The notes beneath the pieces are model-generated. The model had not been told where the DNA came from, did not search any database, and saw only the letters and a program-made list of their open reading frames with translations. From positions 124,001 through 188,000 of the forward strand of contig JAAFIW010000007.1 in NCBI GenBank assembly GCA_013297875.1: a DNA stretch of 64,000 nucleotides. The letters run 5' to 3'. Below, in pieces: positions 17,652 to 27,042 of this stretch; the stretch's first letter is position 1, and every line of letters starts with the position of its first letter. Source of the stretch: Comamonadaceae bacterium. GTDB taxonomy: Bacteria > Pseudomonadota > Gammaproteobacteria > Burkholderiales > Burkholderiaceae_C. The translations under genes were made by a program, and so were the position numbers.

Positions 17652-19916
17652 CTACCGCTTGTTGAGCGCCTTTGACTTTGCACTGTATTGGTAATTGACG
17701 TATTGATAGCTGGAGTATTTGTAGCCATAGCGGTAGCGTCGGCTGTCCAGATTCAAATCGTTGAATATAACGCCCTTGGCAGAGACACCCACCTGATCCA
17801 GGCGCCGCGAGCTTTCGCGCAGCTCGGCCAGGGTACTGATATCGGCCCGCATGACCATAAATACAATGCCGGCGTTTGGCGCAATAACCTGAGAGTCAGA
17901 CACGGCCAGCACGGGCGGGGTATCTACCAAAATCAGATCATAGTGGGACGCCAATGAGCGAAACAGCTGCTTCATGGTGGGTAGCAACAGCAGTTCTCCC
18001 ACATTAACGGCCAGAACACCGGTGGTAATCAAATCAACGTTGGGAACAACGCTGCGGCGCAATACCTGAGCAAGCGTATGGCCGCCGGTGATCAACTCGG
18101 TTAAACCACCGGCACGTTCAACACCATAGTATTGGTGCAAGTGACCCCGTCGCAAATCGGCGTCGATCAACAATACCCTTTTGCCGCCAGCGCCTAGCAA
18201 GGCTGCAAAATTTGCACTGGTAAATGACTTGCCCACACCAGGGGTAGGCCCGGTAATCATCACGATGTTGTTACTCGCTGTCAGCAGCGCAAATTGCAGC
18301 GCCGTCCGCAAACTGCGCAAACTCTCCACGCCCTGATCGTCGGGCGCACCCAACGCCAGCAAGTGAACGCCGGGTGCCTGCGATTTGATGAGCCTGGAAA
18401 GTGCATCCTGCGCTTTGGAGCGCGGAACGGTGGCGAACACATGCATACCCGTGGCACTTTCGACCTCAGCCGGGTCGCGTACTCCGGCATGCAGGCTGTT
18501 GCGCAGAAGCGCCAAGGCAATACCCAGCACCAGGCCCAAGAGACCACTCACCGCCACAATGACGGAGCGTTGGGGTTTGATGGGCTCGTCGGGCTGCACA
18601 GCGGCATCGACCACCCGCACGTTGCCGACGCGGCCCTCTTTCACAATGCGCAGTTGCTGCGCGCTGTTGAGCAAGCTGGCGTACAGCTCGTTGTTCACTT
18701 TTGCATCTCGCGTGAGACGCAACAAATCCTGCTCCAGGTTTGGCAAGGTTTTGATGCGCCCGGACAGCACACTGGCTTCACGCGATACAGCATTAATTTG
18801 CTGGTCAATCACCTGAATGCTGGGGTGCTCGCCGGTGAACCGGCTTTCGAGTTCTCTGCGTTTTTGCCGCAACTCAAACAGCTTGGTTTCAATTTCAACC
18901 GATGACTGCAGCGACAGCTTTCCTTCGTTGCTCAGATCAAACGTGCTGTTTTGATTGCGGAATTTGTTGTATAGGTTTTCCGAGCCTTCCAATTGGGCTT
19001 TGATTTGAGGCAGAAAGTTACCGAGAAAAACCAGCGTTTTTTCAGCTTCTGCGGCCTTGCGTTCGGTATTTTGACGGACGTAGCCGGTACCAATGGCCAC
19101 CAGGGTGCGGGCGAGGCGCTGGGGGTCAGACCCTTGCAGCTTGACAGAAATAATGCCCGACTGTCGGCCTTGCTCGGCAATGGTCAGGCGGCTTTGCAAT
19201 CCACTGATGATTTTTTGTTTGGGCTCATGGGTGACAAAGAAGTGAGCCCCTGGTCGGCCTTCGAGTTGAGTGACCAGAATACGCGCACGCTTCTTGTCTT
19301 CGCCCCATTCCATAGCCGTGCCAACGACCCCTTGCCCCAGTAAATTGTCTTTTGAATCTGACAGGGTGAAGGTTTTATTTTCACCAGCTACGAGCAACAG
19401 GCGTTTGCCTTCCAAATGCTCTGGCACCTCCAGCACGCCCAGCTTGATGGATTCAGTCCCGTTGACGAATCCCGGCAAGCCAAGAAAGCCCGGATTTGAC
19501 AGCTCCGTTGCCCGCCGCGCAAGCCATGGGCCCACAATGGGCACCAAGCGCGGAGTGGCAACAATGGCCAGCTGCAAATCGTCCACTGCACCACCCACCA
19601 CAAGGCGTGAACGCAAGATTTCGATTTCAGCTGTAGCTGGGGATCTGATTTCAAAAAGACTGGCGGCTTCGCCCAGCGCACTGCCCGCACCAGGCTTGCT
19701 TTCTTCGACCTGAATCAGCGTATTGGCTTCATACACAGGTTCGGTGATGACAGCGTAGGCCCCACCCGCCAGCAGTGCCAGCAGCGTGACAAGCAGAACC
19801 AGCCAGCGCGCTTCGATCAGCGCCCCAATCAGGCCCAGCAGATCCAGTTCATCGCTGTCCCGTGGGGGTATATCTTGTCTTGGAGGGGGTTGATAGCCCT
19901 GAGCTTGGGTGTCCAT
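17652..19916 (-). CDS. wzc: Wzc-type polysaccharide co-polymerase / tyrosine autokinase
   Basis: A 754-residue inner-membrane protein. An N-terminal Wzz domain has membrane segments at about residues 37-57 and 455-475 around a large periplasmic coiled-coil portion. The cytosolic BY-kinase domain carries Walker A in GPTPGVGKSF (about 553-561), Walker A' VLLIDADLRRG, and Walker B LILVDTPPVL (about 660). The C terminus is a tyrosine cluster (YRYGYKYSSYQYVNYQY) that is autophosphorylated in this family. With the Wzb phosphatase and Wza channel encoded just upstream it controls chain length and export of capsule or exopolysaccharide. Confidence 0.95.
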   Translation of the reverse strand: MDTQAQGYQPPPRQDIPPRDSDELDLLGLIGALIEARWLVLLVTLLALLAGGAYAVITEPVYEANTLIQVEESKPGAGSALGEAASLFEIRSPATAEIEILRSRLVVGGAVDDLQLAIVATPRLVPIVGPWLARRATELSNPGFLGLPGFVNGTESIKLGVLEVPEHLEGKRLLLVAGENKTFTLSDSKDNLLGQGVVGTAMEWGEDKKRARILVTQLEGRPGAHFFVTHEPKQKIISGLQSRLTIAEQGRQSGIISVKLQGSDPQRLARTLVAIGTGYVRQNTERKAAEAEKTLVFLGNFLPQIKAQLEGSENLYNKFRNQNSTFDLSNEGKLSLQSSVEIETKLFELRQKRRELESRFTGEHPSIQVIDQQINAVSREASVLSGRIKTLPNLEQDLLRLTRDAKVNNELYASLLNSAQQLRIVKEGRVGNVRVVDAAVQPDEPIKPQRSVIVAVSGLLGLVLGIALALLRNSLHAGVRDPAEVESATGMHVFATVPRSKAQDALSRLIKSQAPGVHLLALGAPDDQGVESLRSLRTALQFALLTASNNIVMITGPTPGVGKSFTSANFAALLGAGGKRVLLIDADLRRGHLHQYYGVERAGGLTELITGGHTLAQVLRRSVVPNVDLITTGVLAVNVGELLLLPTMKQLFRSLASHYDLILVDTPPVLAVSDSQVIAPNAGIVFMVMRADISTLAELRESSRRLDQVGVSAKGVIFNDLNLDSRRYRYGYKYSSYQYVNYQYSAKSKALNKR

Positions 19917-19960
19917 TGAACTAGAAATTCCTGAAAATTCTCTTCTTGCTTAGCTGCAAA

Positions 19961-20395
19961 TCAACCCATGTCCTTAATACGCTTGACCCAGTCAGAGGCT
20001 CCGCGCTCGATCTGGGCATGCGTGGATTGAAACACCGCGTAATATTGTTTGTAGGGGTCTTGCACATCAAAATTGCCAAACTCCCCCCAACGGTAAACCT
20101 TTCCTTTGGTCAAAGGATATTGCTTTAGCAACTGCTGCTGCTGGGCCATCTCCATCACGAGAATCAAGTCGGCCTGGGTACACATCCAGCTGACCACTTG
20201 CTGCGCCCGGTGCTTCGATATGTCAATGCCGTGGTCACGCGCAACCTTGACCGATGCCGGGTCGGCAGGCTCACCCACCAGAGCCGCCAAGCCAGCCGAC
20301 CACACGTTGTGATCGGGCAAACGCGCTGTGAGAATACCTTCAGCAACAGGGCTTCGACAGATGTTGCCTGTGCACACCACAAAGATATGCTTCAT
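19961..20395 (-). CDS. wzb: low-molecular-weight protein tyrosine phosphatase, Wzb-like
   Basis: A 144-residue LMW-PTP. The P-loop VVCTGNICRSPVAEG begins at residue 7 with the catalytic Cys, and the general-acid Asp lies in DPYKQYYAVFQ near residue 113. Expected to dephosphorylate the tyrosine cluster of the adjacent Wzc kinase. The start codon shares four bases with the end of wza (ATG at 20395, wza stop 20392-20394), and 44 bases separate it from wzc, so the three form one operon read leftwards. Confidence 0.93.
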   Translation of the reverse strand: MKHIFVVCTGNICRSPVAEGILTARLPDHNVWSAGLAALVGEPADPASVKVARDHGIDISKHRAQQVVSWMCTQADLILVMEMAQQQQLLKQYPLTKGKVYRWGEFGNFDVQDPYKQYYAVFQSTHAQIERGASDWVKRIKDMG

Positions 20396-21624
20396 TTAAC
20401 AATATCGCGCGCCGTGTTGACCAATTGACCTGACGGCAGCAACAAGCTGATCACGCGGTTCCAGCGAACAATGGGCGCGGGATCGACAAACACAACGTCT
20501 CGCGGCTTCAAATCAAAACTGTCAGCCATCGCCATTGCGGCGGGGGAGCGTGCATCAAGGTGGTAAATCTCCGCGTTGCCAACAGCCACGTTGCGCAAGA
20601 CGTAGATCTGGCGCGGATCAGCCGAAATCTGACTGATACCCCCGCTCTCGCCCAAAGCCTCCGCCAACGACATGCGGCCATTGCGCATGGTCAACGGTGC
20701 CGGACGGTTCACTTCACCCAGCACATAAACACGGGAGTCTTCACGGCTTAGCACCCGAACCAGGTCACCGTTGGCCAGTACGATGGTGGCGGGGTTGACA
20801 TTCAGCTCAGCCAGCTGCTGCATGCTAATGATGGTGGTGACGGTGCCGCGCGTGACTGCGACCGCCGATCGATCAGCGCTGGTCGTCAACCCACCCGCCC
20901 GGCTTAAGGCATCGGGCAAAGTCAGGGGAATATCGGTCAAAGCCAGAAGGCCTGGGGTTTTAACTTCCCCGTCAATGTAAATGCGGCTACTACGAAAGCC
21001 CTGAACTCGAACGGTGATTTGAGGGTTTTTAAGATATTTGCTCAGCTCGCGCAACAAAAGGGTGCGGGCACCATACTCCGTCAGGCCACCGACGCGAATG
21101 ACGCCGATAAATGGAAACTGGATAAACCCATCGGAGCTGACGTTAAAACCGGTGCCCAGCGCGGATTGACCGGACGGGTCTGAGGTGGTGGCTGCTGAGG
21201 GGGGCGCATTCAACTCGGGGTGGGTCCAGATCACAATACTGAGCACATCGCCAGGGCCGATGCGATAACTGCTCGGATTTGCGAAAAGACGTTTGATGTC
21301 TGAACCGATTTCTGTCGATTTGGCGGCGTTTTGTTTCAGTATCAACTCTGGGCTGATGCTGATGAGTTTGCCAGGCGGTGGGCTGCTGACGTATGTTGAT
21401 GTACCTTCAGCGTTTGACGCCACCGGATTCGGCCTGAGCCAACTGGGCCAGCTGAAGCTCTGCCCGGAAGCAGGTGCGCCGCCCAATTTGGCGTTGGGCC
21501 GCAGGCCTCCATCGTTCAAGCTTTCACTGATAGAGGTACCGGGGGAAGAGGCACAAGCGCTAAGCACAGAAGCAATGGCCAATGCAAAAAAACTACTCAA
21601 TAAAACTCTAATTGAATTCATCAT
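20392..21624 (-). CDS. wza: Wza-like polysaccharide export lipoprotein
   Basis: A 410-residue outer-membrane export protein. It has a lipoprotein signal peptide with lipobox LSACASS (Cys about residue 24), a poly-export domain (YRIGPGDVLSIVIWTHPEL) and SLBB repeats (VGGLTEYGARTLL, GEVKTPGLLALT, LGEVNRPAPLTM). Wza proteins form the octameric channel that carries polysaccharide across the outer membrane. It is the first gene of the wza-wzb-wzc-manC operon, so the regulatory region should lie in 21625-21800. Two adjacent ATG codons (21624 and 21621) could both serve as start. Confidence 0.93.
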   Translation of the reverse strand: MMNSIRVLLSSFFALAIASVLSACASSPGTSISESLNDGGLRPNAKLGGAPASGQSFSWPSWLRPNPVASNAEGTSTYVSSPPPGKLISISPELILKQNAAKSTEIGSDIKRLFANPSSYRIGPGDVLSIVIWTHPELNAPPSAATTSDPSGQSALGTGFNVSSDGFIQFPFIGVIRVGGLTEYGARTLLLRELSKYLKNPQITVRVQGFRSSRIYIDGEVKTPGLLALTDIPLTLPDALSRAGGLTTSADRSAVAVTRGTVTTIISMQQLAELNVNPATIVLANGDLVRVLSREDSRVYVLGEVNRPAPLTMRNGRMSLAEALGESGGISQISADPRQIYVLRNVAVGNAEIYHLDARSPAAMAMADSFDLKPRDVVFVDPAPIVRWNRVISLLLPSGQLVNTARDIVK

Positions 21625-21748
21625 TCTAATTTTGCGCAGGATTCAAACTATAGATATTCGTTTATAACACCAGTGAATGTCCACTTCAAGAAAACGATCA
21701 TGGAGGTAGCAGCGTTCCCGCGTTCGAATTCTTGATAGTGCAAAGACC

Positions 21749-21768
21749 TTACAAGATAAATCTTGTAA
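21749..21768. promoter_or_regulatory. perfect 9-2-9 palindrome upstream of wza, operator candidate
   Basis: Arms TTACAAGAT and ATCTTGTAA separated by AA, 125 bp upstream of wza in a 454-bp non-coding gap between wza and rpmE2. A 20-bp symmetric site of this form is what a dimeric regulator binds. The rest of 21625-21990 shows no convincing gene; an open frame at 21648-21932 on the minus strand has no recognisable protein and spans the palindrome. Confidence 0.5.
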
Positions 21769-22001
21769 CGTAAACCCTCATTTGTGTGTCTTGGGGGCTT
21801 TTGATCGCGACAATCGGATGAAAACGAGGATCGGTCAGAGGATTTTTCACCAGAATGGCGCGTTGATCTAGAGGCGAAGGAGCTGCGCTCCGTTGCTCTG
21901 CGACAACAGCGCATGGCCGACCCATGCGGCATGTGCCTTGTTGGGAACTCGATGGCCTCCGGGCACTGAAAGCAAGACCCGAGAGGTGTCAGTGCTTTTT
22001 G

Positions 22002-22007
22002 TATAAT
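22002..22007 (+). promoter_or_regulatory. -10 element of the rpmE2 promoter (candidate)
   Basis: A perfect TATAAT lies 72 bp upstream of the rpmE2 ATG. No good -35 hexamer is seen 16-18 bases before it. It is the only consensus -10 in the gap and is followed by a 5' leader ending in a clear AAGGA ribosome site. Confidence 0.5.
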
Positions 22008-22078
22008 CGTAGGCTTTTTTGCGGAAAGTGCACCGGGCTGGCCGGTGTGGCTACCGCAGCTGACCTACAAGGAAAATC

Positions 22079-22336
22079 ATGAAAGAAGGCATTCACCCCA
22101 ACTACCGGGAAGTCTGTTTCCTGGATCTGTCGAACAATTTCAAGTTCGTGACGCGTTCCTGTGTGAACGCCAAAGAAAAAATCACAATGGACGATGGCCG
22201 CGAGCTGCCGCTGTACAAGTTGGACACGTCCAGCGAGTCACATCCGTTTTATACCGGCACCCAGAAATCTGTCGACAACATGGGTGGTCGGGTCGAGAAA
22301 TTCCGCAACCGTTTTGGCAAAACCGCTGCCAAGTAA
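22079..22336 (+). CDS. rpmE2: 50S ribosomal protein L31 type B
   Basis: An 85-residue L31 (MKEGIHPNYREVCFLDLSNN; TGTQKSVDNMGGRVEKFRNR). It lacks the paired CxxC zinc ligands of L31 type A, so it is the zinc-independent form that replaces the zinc form when zinc is scarce in many bacteria. The ATG is preceded by AAGGAAAATC. A strong terminator follows 20 bases after the stop, so it is a single-gene unit. No obvious Zur palindrome was identified by eye in the leader. Confidence 0.96.
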   Translation: MKEGIHPNYREVCFLDLSNNFKFVTRSCVNAKEKITMDDGRELPLYKLDTSSESHPFYTGTQKSVDNMGGRVEKFRNRFGKTAAK

Positions 22337-22355
22337 GGTTTCAGGTGTTTGTGTG

Positions 22356-22389
22356 AAAGGGCAGCCCGGGCCACCGAGCTGCCCTTTTT
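22356..22389 (+). terminator. rho-independent terminator after rpmE2
   Basis: Stem AAAGGGCAGC / GCTGCCCTTT around the loop CCGGGCCACCGA, followed by a run of T (22385-22389). Confidence 0.85.
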
Positions 22390-22408
22390 CGTTGCCCCGC
22401 CCCTGTCT

Positions 22409-24106
22409 GTGAACCAGCCTACACCCGCCATCGTTGCCCAAAGCGCCGTGCGCCGCCTGCCGCGCTGGGCATTGGTGCTGTTGTGTCTGGCCTATGTATT
22501 GCCGGGGTTCATCGGTCGTGAGCCTTGGAAAAATGCTGATATCGCGGCTTTTGGCTACATGGCCGCAATGGCTTTTGGCGACAGCGGATGGTTGACACCA
22601 CAACTGCTGGGCCTGGCACCTGAGTTTGATGCGCTGCTGCCGTATTGGCTGGGCGCGTGGGCCATTCAGCTTGCGCCGGGTTGGATGACCGCTGCGTTTG
22701 CCGCCAGGATTCCATTTGCCCTGCTATTGGTCACCACCTTGCTGGCGACCTGGTACTGCGTGTACTACCTGGCGCGCAGCCCGCGCGCGCAGCCGGTGGC
22801 CTTTGCGTTTGGCGGGGAGGCTCAGCCTATTGACTACGCGCGAGCCATGGCCGATGCCGGACTGCTGGCCTTGATTGCCTGCCTGGGTCTGGCCCAGCTG
22901 TCTCACGAAACCACGCCATCTGTTGCGCAACTGGCATGTGCCGCGCTTGCTTTTTACGCGGCGGCCGCAGCACCGCATCACCTGGCGCGCGCCGGTGTGG
23001 CGTTGGTGGTGGGCCTGGTAGGCCTTGGCATCAGCGGCGCCCCTGCGCTGGCCATGCTCTTGGGCATGGGCATTGCATTGACCAGTGGACTGAACGATGC
23101 CGCCCACGACCCCGCAACACAGCCACACCGCATCCGACGACGCTGGACGCTGTTTGTGCTGTTGGTCACGGCCTGCGTGGCCTTGCTGGCGACACACCTG
23201 GACGTGTGGCGCTGGCGCATTGGTTTGTATGGCAGCGCCGGTCGAGACTGGGCGGGTACCGGGCGCTTGCTGATCTGGTTCACCTGGCCCGCCTGGCCAC
23301 TGGCGGTGTGGACGGTGTGGCGCTGGCGGCGCCAGCTGAGCAGCCGCCATGTGGCGGTGCCTTTGTGGTTTGTGTCGATTTGCACAGCCGTGGCCTTGCT
23401 GACGCCCAACTCCGAACGCTCGCTGCTGCTGGGCTTGCCCGCCTTGGCCGCCCTGGCCGCTTTTGCGCTACCGACCTTGCGGCGCAGCGTGGCGTCGCTG
23501 ATTGACTGGTTTACGCTGCTGTTTTTCAGCAGCATTGCCGTGGCGATCTGGGTGGTGTGGATTGCCTTGCAAACCGGCGTACCGGCCCAACCCGCCGCCA
23601 GTGTTGCCCGCCTGGTGCCCGGCTTTGTGCCAACGTTTTCACCCACAGGTTTTGGGGTGGCGCTGGCCGCAACGCTGGCTTGGGCCTGGCTGGTCAAATG
23701 GCGAGCGGGCCGACACCGCACGGTGATCTGGAAGAGCCTGGTGCTGCCGGCCAGCGGCGCGGCTCTGGGCTGGCTGCTGCTGCTTAGTTTGTGGTTGCCG
23801 GTGCTGGACTATGCACGCAGCCACCGCGACACCGCGCGTGCCGTTGTGCAAAGGATCACGCCGCCAGGATGTGTAGAGGTATTGGGCCTGAGCCGTGGCC
23901 AGATTGCGTCATACCGCTATCACGGTGGATTGAGTTTGCGCAATCCGGGCGTGGTGGCGCAATGCCCGTGGCTGCTGGTGGACGCAGAGGTGCAAAGTAC
24001 CCTGCACCTCGTGATTGATTTGACGCAATGGACACTGGTGGCAAACGTCAACCGGGCCACCGACGGCAACGAAAACGTTTTGCTGTTCGGGCGCAGTGGT
24101 TTTTAA
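22409..24106 (+). CDS. polytopic membrane protein, ArnT/GT-C-like (uncertain)
   Basis: A 565-residue protein with about ten hydrophobic segments. The N-terminal GFIGREPWKNADIAAFGYMA with an acidic residue in the first periplasmic loop resembles GT-C glycosyltransferases (ArnT, dolichyl-phosphate mannosyltransferase type), which use polyprenyl-linked sugars. The middle is Leu/Ala/Trp-rich without motifs I can name; the C terminus is a soluble domain. The open frame reaches back to 22349, but that would start before the rpmE2 terminator; GTG 22409 just after it is the most sensible start. Function is not established. Confidence 0.6.
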   Translation: MNQPTPAIVAQSAVRRLPRWALVLLCLAYVLPGFIGREPWKNADIAAFGYMAAMAFGDSGWLTPQLLGLAPEFDALLPYWLGAWAIQLAPGWMTAAFAARIPFALLLVTTLLATWYCVYYLARSPRAQPVAFAFGGEAQPIDYARAMADAGLLALIACLGLAQLSHETTPSVAQLACAALAFYAAAAAPHHLARAGVALVVGLVGLGISGAPALAMLLGMGIALTSGLNDAAHDPATQPHRIRRRWTLFVLLVTACVALLATHLDVWRWRIGLYGSAGRDWAGTGRLLIWFTWPAWPLAVWTVWRWRRQLSSRHVAVPLWFVSICTAVALLTPNSERSLLLGLPALAALAAFALPTLRRSVASLIDWFTLLFFSSIAVAIWVVWIALQTGVPAQPAASVARLVPGFVPTFSPTGFGVALAATLAWAWLVKWRAGRHRTVIWKSLVLPASGAALGWLLLLSLWLPVLDYARSHRDTARAVVQRITPPGCVEVLGLSRGQIASYRYHGGLSLRNPGVVAQCPWLLVDAEVQSTLHLVIDLTQWTLVANVNRATDGNENVLLFGRSGF

Positions 24107-24110
24107 GCCA

Positions 24111-24162
24111 AATGGGCCTTTAGCCCATACAAAACCTGCTCAAGCAGCTATATATTCAATAG
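24111..24162 (+). repeat. dispersed palindromic repeat, copy 2 (intergenic)
   Basis: Core CTGCTCAAGCAG at 24136-24147, preceded by GGGCCTTTAGCCC (24114-24126, itself a hairpin) and followed by CTATATATTCAATAG. Lies between the convergent ArnT-like gene and phoR, so it could terminate both. Confidence 0.87.
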
Positions 24163-24167
24163 CATAA

Positions 24168-25517
24168 TCAGGACAAAAGCGCGTGGGCGGGTCGCACCCG
24201 ACTGGCCGGAAAATGCAAAGTGAAGGTCGAACCGACGCCAAGTTGACTGTCGATCTTCAGGTCCCCACCGTGGCGCTGCACCACATGCTTGACGATGGCC
24301 AGCCCCAAGCCCGTACCGCCAGTCTCCCGGGAGCGGCTGCGATCCACACGATAAAAGCGCTCGGTCAGGCGCGACAGGTGCTCGGTTGCAATGCCCGGAC
24401 CTGTGTCTTTCACCGAAAACTCCACCCGCCCATCCGTCAGAAGAGACCAGCAGACGCGAATGGCCCCGCCAGTGGGGGTGTAGCGCAGGGCGTTGCCAAC
24501 CAGATTGGTCATGGCGCTGATGACTTCGGTTTGAGAACCGGCAAGCTCGATATCCGCGTCCAACTCAAAAGTCAGGCGGTGTACCTTGCCCTGGGCATCT
24601 GCGAGCAGGTGAGACAAAGCCTGCGCCTCCTGTTCACACTGCACCATCAGGCTGCGGGCGGACATCCATTCGGTTACGCCCGGTAGCGGACTGCCCTCCA
24701 GCCGGGACAGGGTGAGCAAGTCGTTGACCAGGCTTTGCATGCGCTGCGATTGCTGGGCCATCAACCCCAGGTAGCGCGACCGCTCATCGGCAGACAGCGG
24801 CAGGGTCTGCAGCGTCTCCACGAACCCGGCCAACACCGTCAGGGGTGTGCGTATTTCATGGGACACATTGGCCACGAAATCGCGCCGCATGATTTCGGCT
24901 TGCTCCAGGGCAGTGGTGTCCCGGGACAGCAGCAAGCGGCGACCTTCGCCATAGTGGTGCAGGTGCACCGACAGCTTGATCGGGCGCGCCATCGTGCTGT
25001 TGGGCCCGTCCATCACCACCTCATGCTCGTAGTGGCCACCGGCAAAGTAGGTGGCAAACGCCGGGTCACGCACCAGATTGCCCACCAGCTGGAGCACATC
25101 ACGCTGCGCATCAAAACCAAAATGATCCGCCGCCGTCTGGTTGCACCACTCAATGCGACCCTGGGCATCCAGCAGCACCACACCGTTGGGCGAAGTTTGA
25201 ATTGCCGCCAGAAACTCTTGCAGCCGGGCTTGGGAATCGATGACCAGGTTGTCCCGGGCGCGCAACTGCCTGCGCATGCGATCAGCCACCTCGCCCCACA
25301 GACCGGACATCACCGGCGCATCGTTGTCGGCTCGGCGCACCCAGCTCAAAACGCGCAGTCCGCGCATCAAATCCAGCGAAAACCAAAGCAGGCTTCCGAA
25401 CACCAGACCGATGCCAATACCGTCCCAACCGGCCCATTTGCTATTGCTTGCCACCACCCAGCCTACGGCGGCGCACGCCAACTGGCAAATCAGATAACTG
25501 GCAATCCGAGACCACAT
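24168..25517 (-). CDS. phoR: phosphate regulon sensor histidine kinase PhoR
   Basis: A 449-residue membrane sensor kinase. Two N-terminal helices (about 5-23 and 34-50) have almost no periplasmic loop, as in PhoR. Then come a linker, a PAS domain (NGVVLLDAQGRIEWCN, about 111-126), the phospho-acceptor His220 in VANVSHEIRTP, the N box TNLVGNALRYTP, and G boxes DTGPGIA and GGTGLGLAIVKH. PhoR phosphorylates PhoB when phosphate is scarce. It is last in pstSCAB-phoU-phoB-phoR and lies 85 bp from phoB. Confidence 0.96.
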   Translation of the reverse strand: MWSRIASYLICQLACAAVGWVVASNSKWAGWDGIGIGLVFGSLLWFSLDLMRGLRVLSWVRRADNDAPVMSGLWGEVADRMRRQLRARDNLVIDSQARLQEFLAAIQTSPNGVVLLDAQGRIEWCNQTAADHFGFDAQRDVLQLVGNLVRDPAFATYFAGGHYEHEVVMDGPNSTMARPIKLSVHLHHYGEGRRLLLSRDTTALEQAEIMRRDFVANVSHEIRTPLTVLAGFVETLQTLPLSADERSRYLGLMAQQSQRMQSLVNDLLTLSRLEGSPLPGVTEWMSARSLMVQCEQEAQALSHLLADAQGKVHRLTFELDADIELAGSQTEVISAMTNLVGNALRYTPTGGAIRVCWSLLTDGRVEFSVKDTGPGIATEHLSRLTERFYRVDRSRSRETGGTGLGLAIVKHVVQRHGGDLKIDSQLGVGSTFTLHFPASRVRPAHALLS

Positions 25518-25602
25518 AAGGGGGGTGTTGTATCAAAGAAAGCGACGAGCCGGGAAGCTACAAACACGCCTCCAACAGCAAGGATCGTACAGCGGCTTTA
25601 GC

Positions 25603-26316
25603 TCAGACCGACGCAGCGCTGGGAATACGGGCCTGAATCGTCAGGCGGTACCCCGCACCCCGCACGGTTTCGACCATCGCACCCGCGACGCCCAGCGCCT
25701 CTCGCAGACGCTTGACATGGACATCCACCGTGCGCTCTTCGATAAATACATGGTCGCCCCACACCTTGTCGAGCAGTTGCGAGCGGCTGTGCACGCGCTC
25801 CGAATGCTTCATCAAGTAATGCAGCAATTTGAATTCGGTGGGGCCTACTTTGAGCGCCTGGCCCTGCCAGGACACCCGGTGCGTCGATGCATCCAGCACC
25901 AGATCGGCAATGGTGACGCTGTCGCTGACCTGCTCTGGTGCACGGCGTCGCAGCACGGCGCGAATACGTGCCAGCATTTCCTGCGTAGAAAACGGCTTGG
26001 TGATGTAGTCGTCAGCTCCCGCATCCAGGCCCGCAACCTTGTCGGGCTCGTCGCCACGTGCGGTGAGCATCAGGATGGGAATCGCCTTGGTTCGTGCATC
26101 AGAGCGCCATTTGCGGGCCAGCGACACGCCGCTTTGGCCTGGCAGCATCCAGTCAAGCAAAATCACATCGGGCAGTACCGCATCCAGCTCGCGCTGTGCG
26201 GAGGCACCGTCTTCAGACCAAATCGGCTGGAAACCGTTGTGGCGCAGATTGACGGCAATCAATTCCGCAATGGACGGCTCGTCCTCAACAATCAGAACGC
26301 GTGGCTGATTCTTCAT
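25603..26316 (-). CDS. phoB: phosphate regulon response regulator PhoB
   Basis: A 237-residue OmpR-family response regulator: receiver domain with acidic pocket EDE (11-13), phospho-acceptor Asp55 in VILLDWMLPG and Lys in ITKPFS, followed by a winged-helix DNA-binding domain (RVHSRSQLLDKVWG; RTVDVHVKRLREAL). It should bind Pho boxes such as those at 30901-30918 and 30964-30992. Its start overlaps the phoU stop by four bases. Confidence 0.97.
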   Translation of the reverse strand: MKNQPRVLIVEDEPSIAELIAVNLRHNGFQPIWSEDGASAQRELDAVLPDVILLDWMLPGQSGVSLARKWRSDARTKAIPILMLTARGDEPDKVAGLDAGADDYITKPFSTQEMLARIRAVLRRRAPEQVSDSVTIADLVLDASTHRVSWQGQALKVGPTEFKLLHYLMKHSERVHSRSQLLDKVWGDHVFIEERTVDVHVKRLREALGVAGAMVETVRGAGYRLTIQARIPSAASV

Positions 26317-27014
26317 TGCACCGCAGACTCGACTTGCTCAACGCTGGTGTGACGCACGTCGGTACCTTTGACGATATAGATGACAAACTCGGCAATATTC
26401 TTGGCGTGATCACCAATGCGTTCAATGGCCTTGGCCAGAAACAGCAGATCCAGGCTGGCAGATATCTTTCTCGGGTCTTCCATCATGTAGGTGACCAGCT
26501 TGCGCACGAAACCGTCGAATTCACGGTCAATCAGGTCGTCTTCCTTCAGTATCGCCACGGCCTGTGCAGTGTCCAAGCGTGCAAACGCGTCGAGCGCCTT
26601 GCGCAACAAGCCGGATGCCAGGTCGGCCGCCACACGCAGCTCGGACGAGGGCAAGGCCCTGGCCGATCCGCTGTCAATAATCGATTTGACCATGCGGGCG
26701 ATTTTTGCCGACTCATCTCCCACCCGCTCCAGATTGGCCGTGGTTTTTGATATGGCAATCAACAAGCGCAAGTCCTTGGCAGTAGGCTGGCGTCGCGCAA
26801 TGATGGACGATAACTCCCGGTCAATCTCGATTTCCATGGTGTTGACGCGCGCCTCAATCTCAATCACCTGGTCTGCAGCGGGCCCGTTAAATTGGGCCAA
26901 CGCATAAATTGCCTGGCGGATTTGCGACTCCACCAAACCACCCAACTCCATCACGCGAGACGACACGCTGTTGAGTTCGGTATCGAACTGTGTCGAAATA
27001 TGTTTGTCGGGCAT
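26313..27014 (-). CDS. phoU: phosphate signalling protein PhoU
   Basis: A 233-residue all-helical protein of two three-helix PhoU repeats with acidic metal-binding clusters (for example ERVGDESAKIARM and ERIGDHAKNIAEF, the E-x3-D-x3 motif of each repeat). PhoU couples Pst transporter state to PhoR and lowers phosphate uptake when phosphate is plentiful. It lies between pstB (28 bp gap) and phoB (overlap). Confidence 0.97.
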   Translation of the reverse strand: MPDKHISTQFDTELNSVSSRVMELGGLVESQIRQAIYALAQFNGPAADQVIEIEARVNTMEIEIDRELSSIIARRQPTAKDLRLLIAISKTTANLERVGDESAKIARMVKSIIDSGSARALPSSELRVAADLASGLLRKALDAFARLDTAQAVAILKEDDLIDREFDGFVRKLVTYMMEDPRKISASLDLLFLAKAIERIGDHAKNIAEFVIYIVKGTDVRHTSVEQVESAVQ

Positions 27015-27042
27015 GGATATTCCTTAGGTTTACTCTGTCAAA

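Noticed and set aside
21648-21932. 94-codon open frame on the minus strand between wza and rpmE2
   Set aside because: No recognisable protein, lies across the palindrome and expected promoter of wza, no ribosome site.
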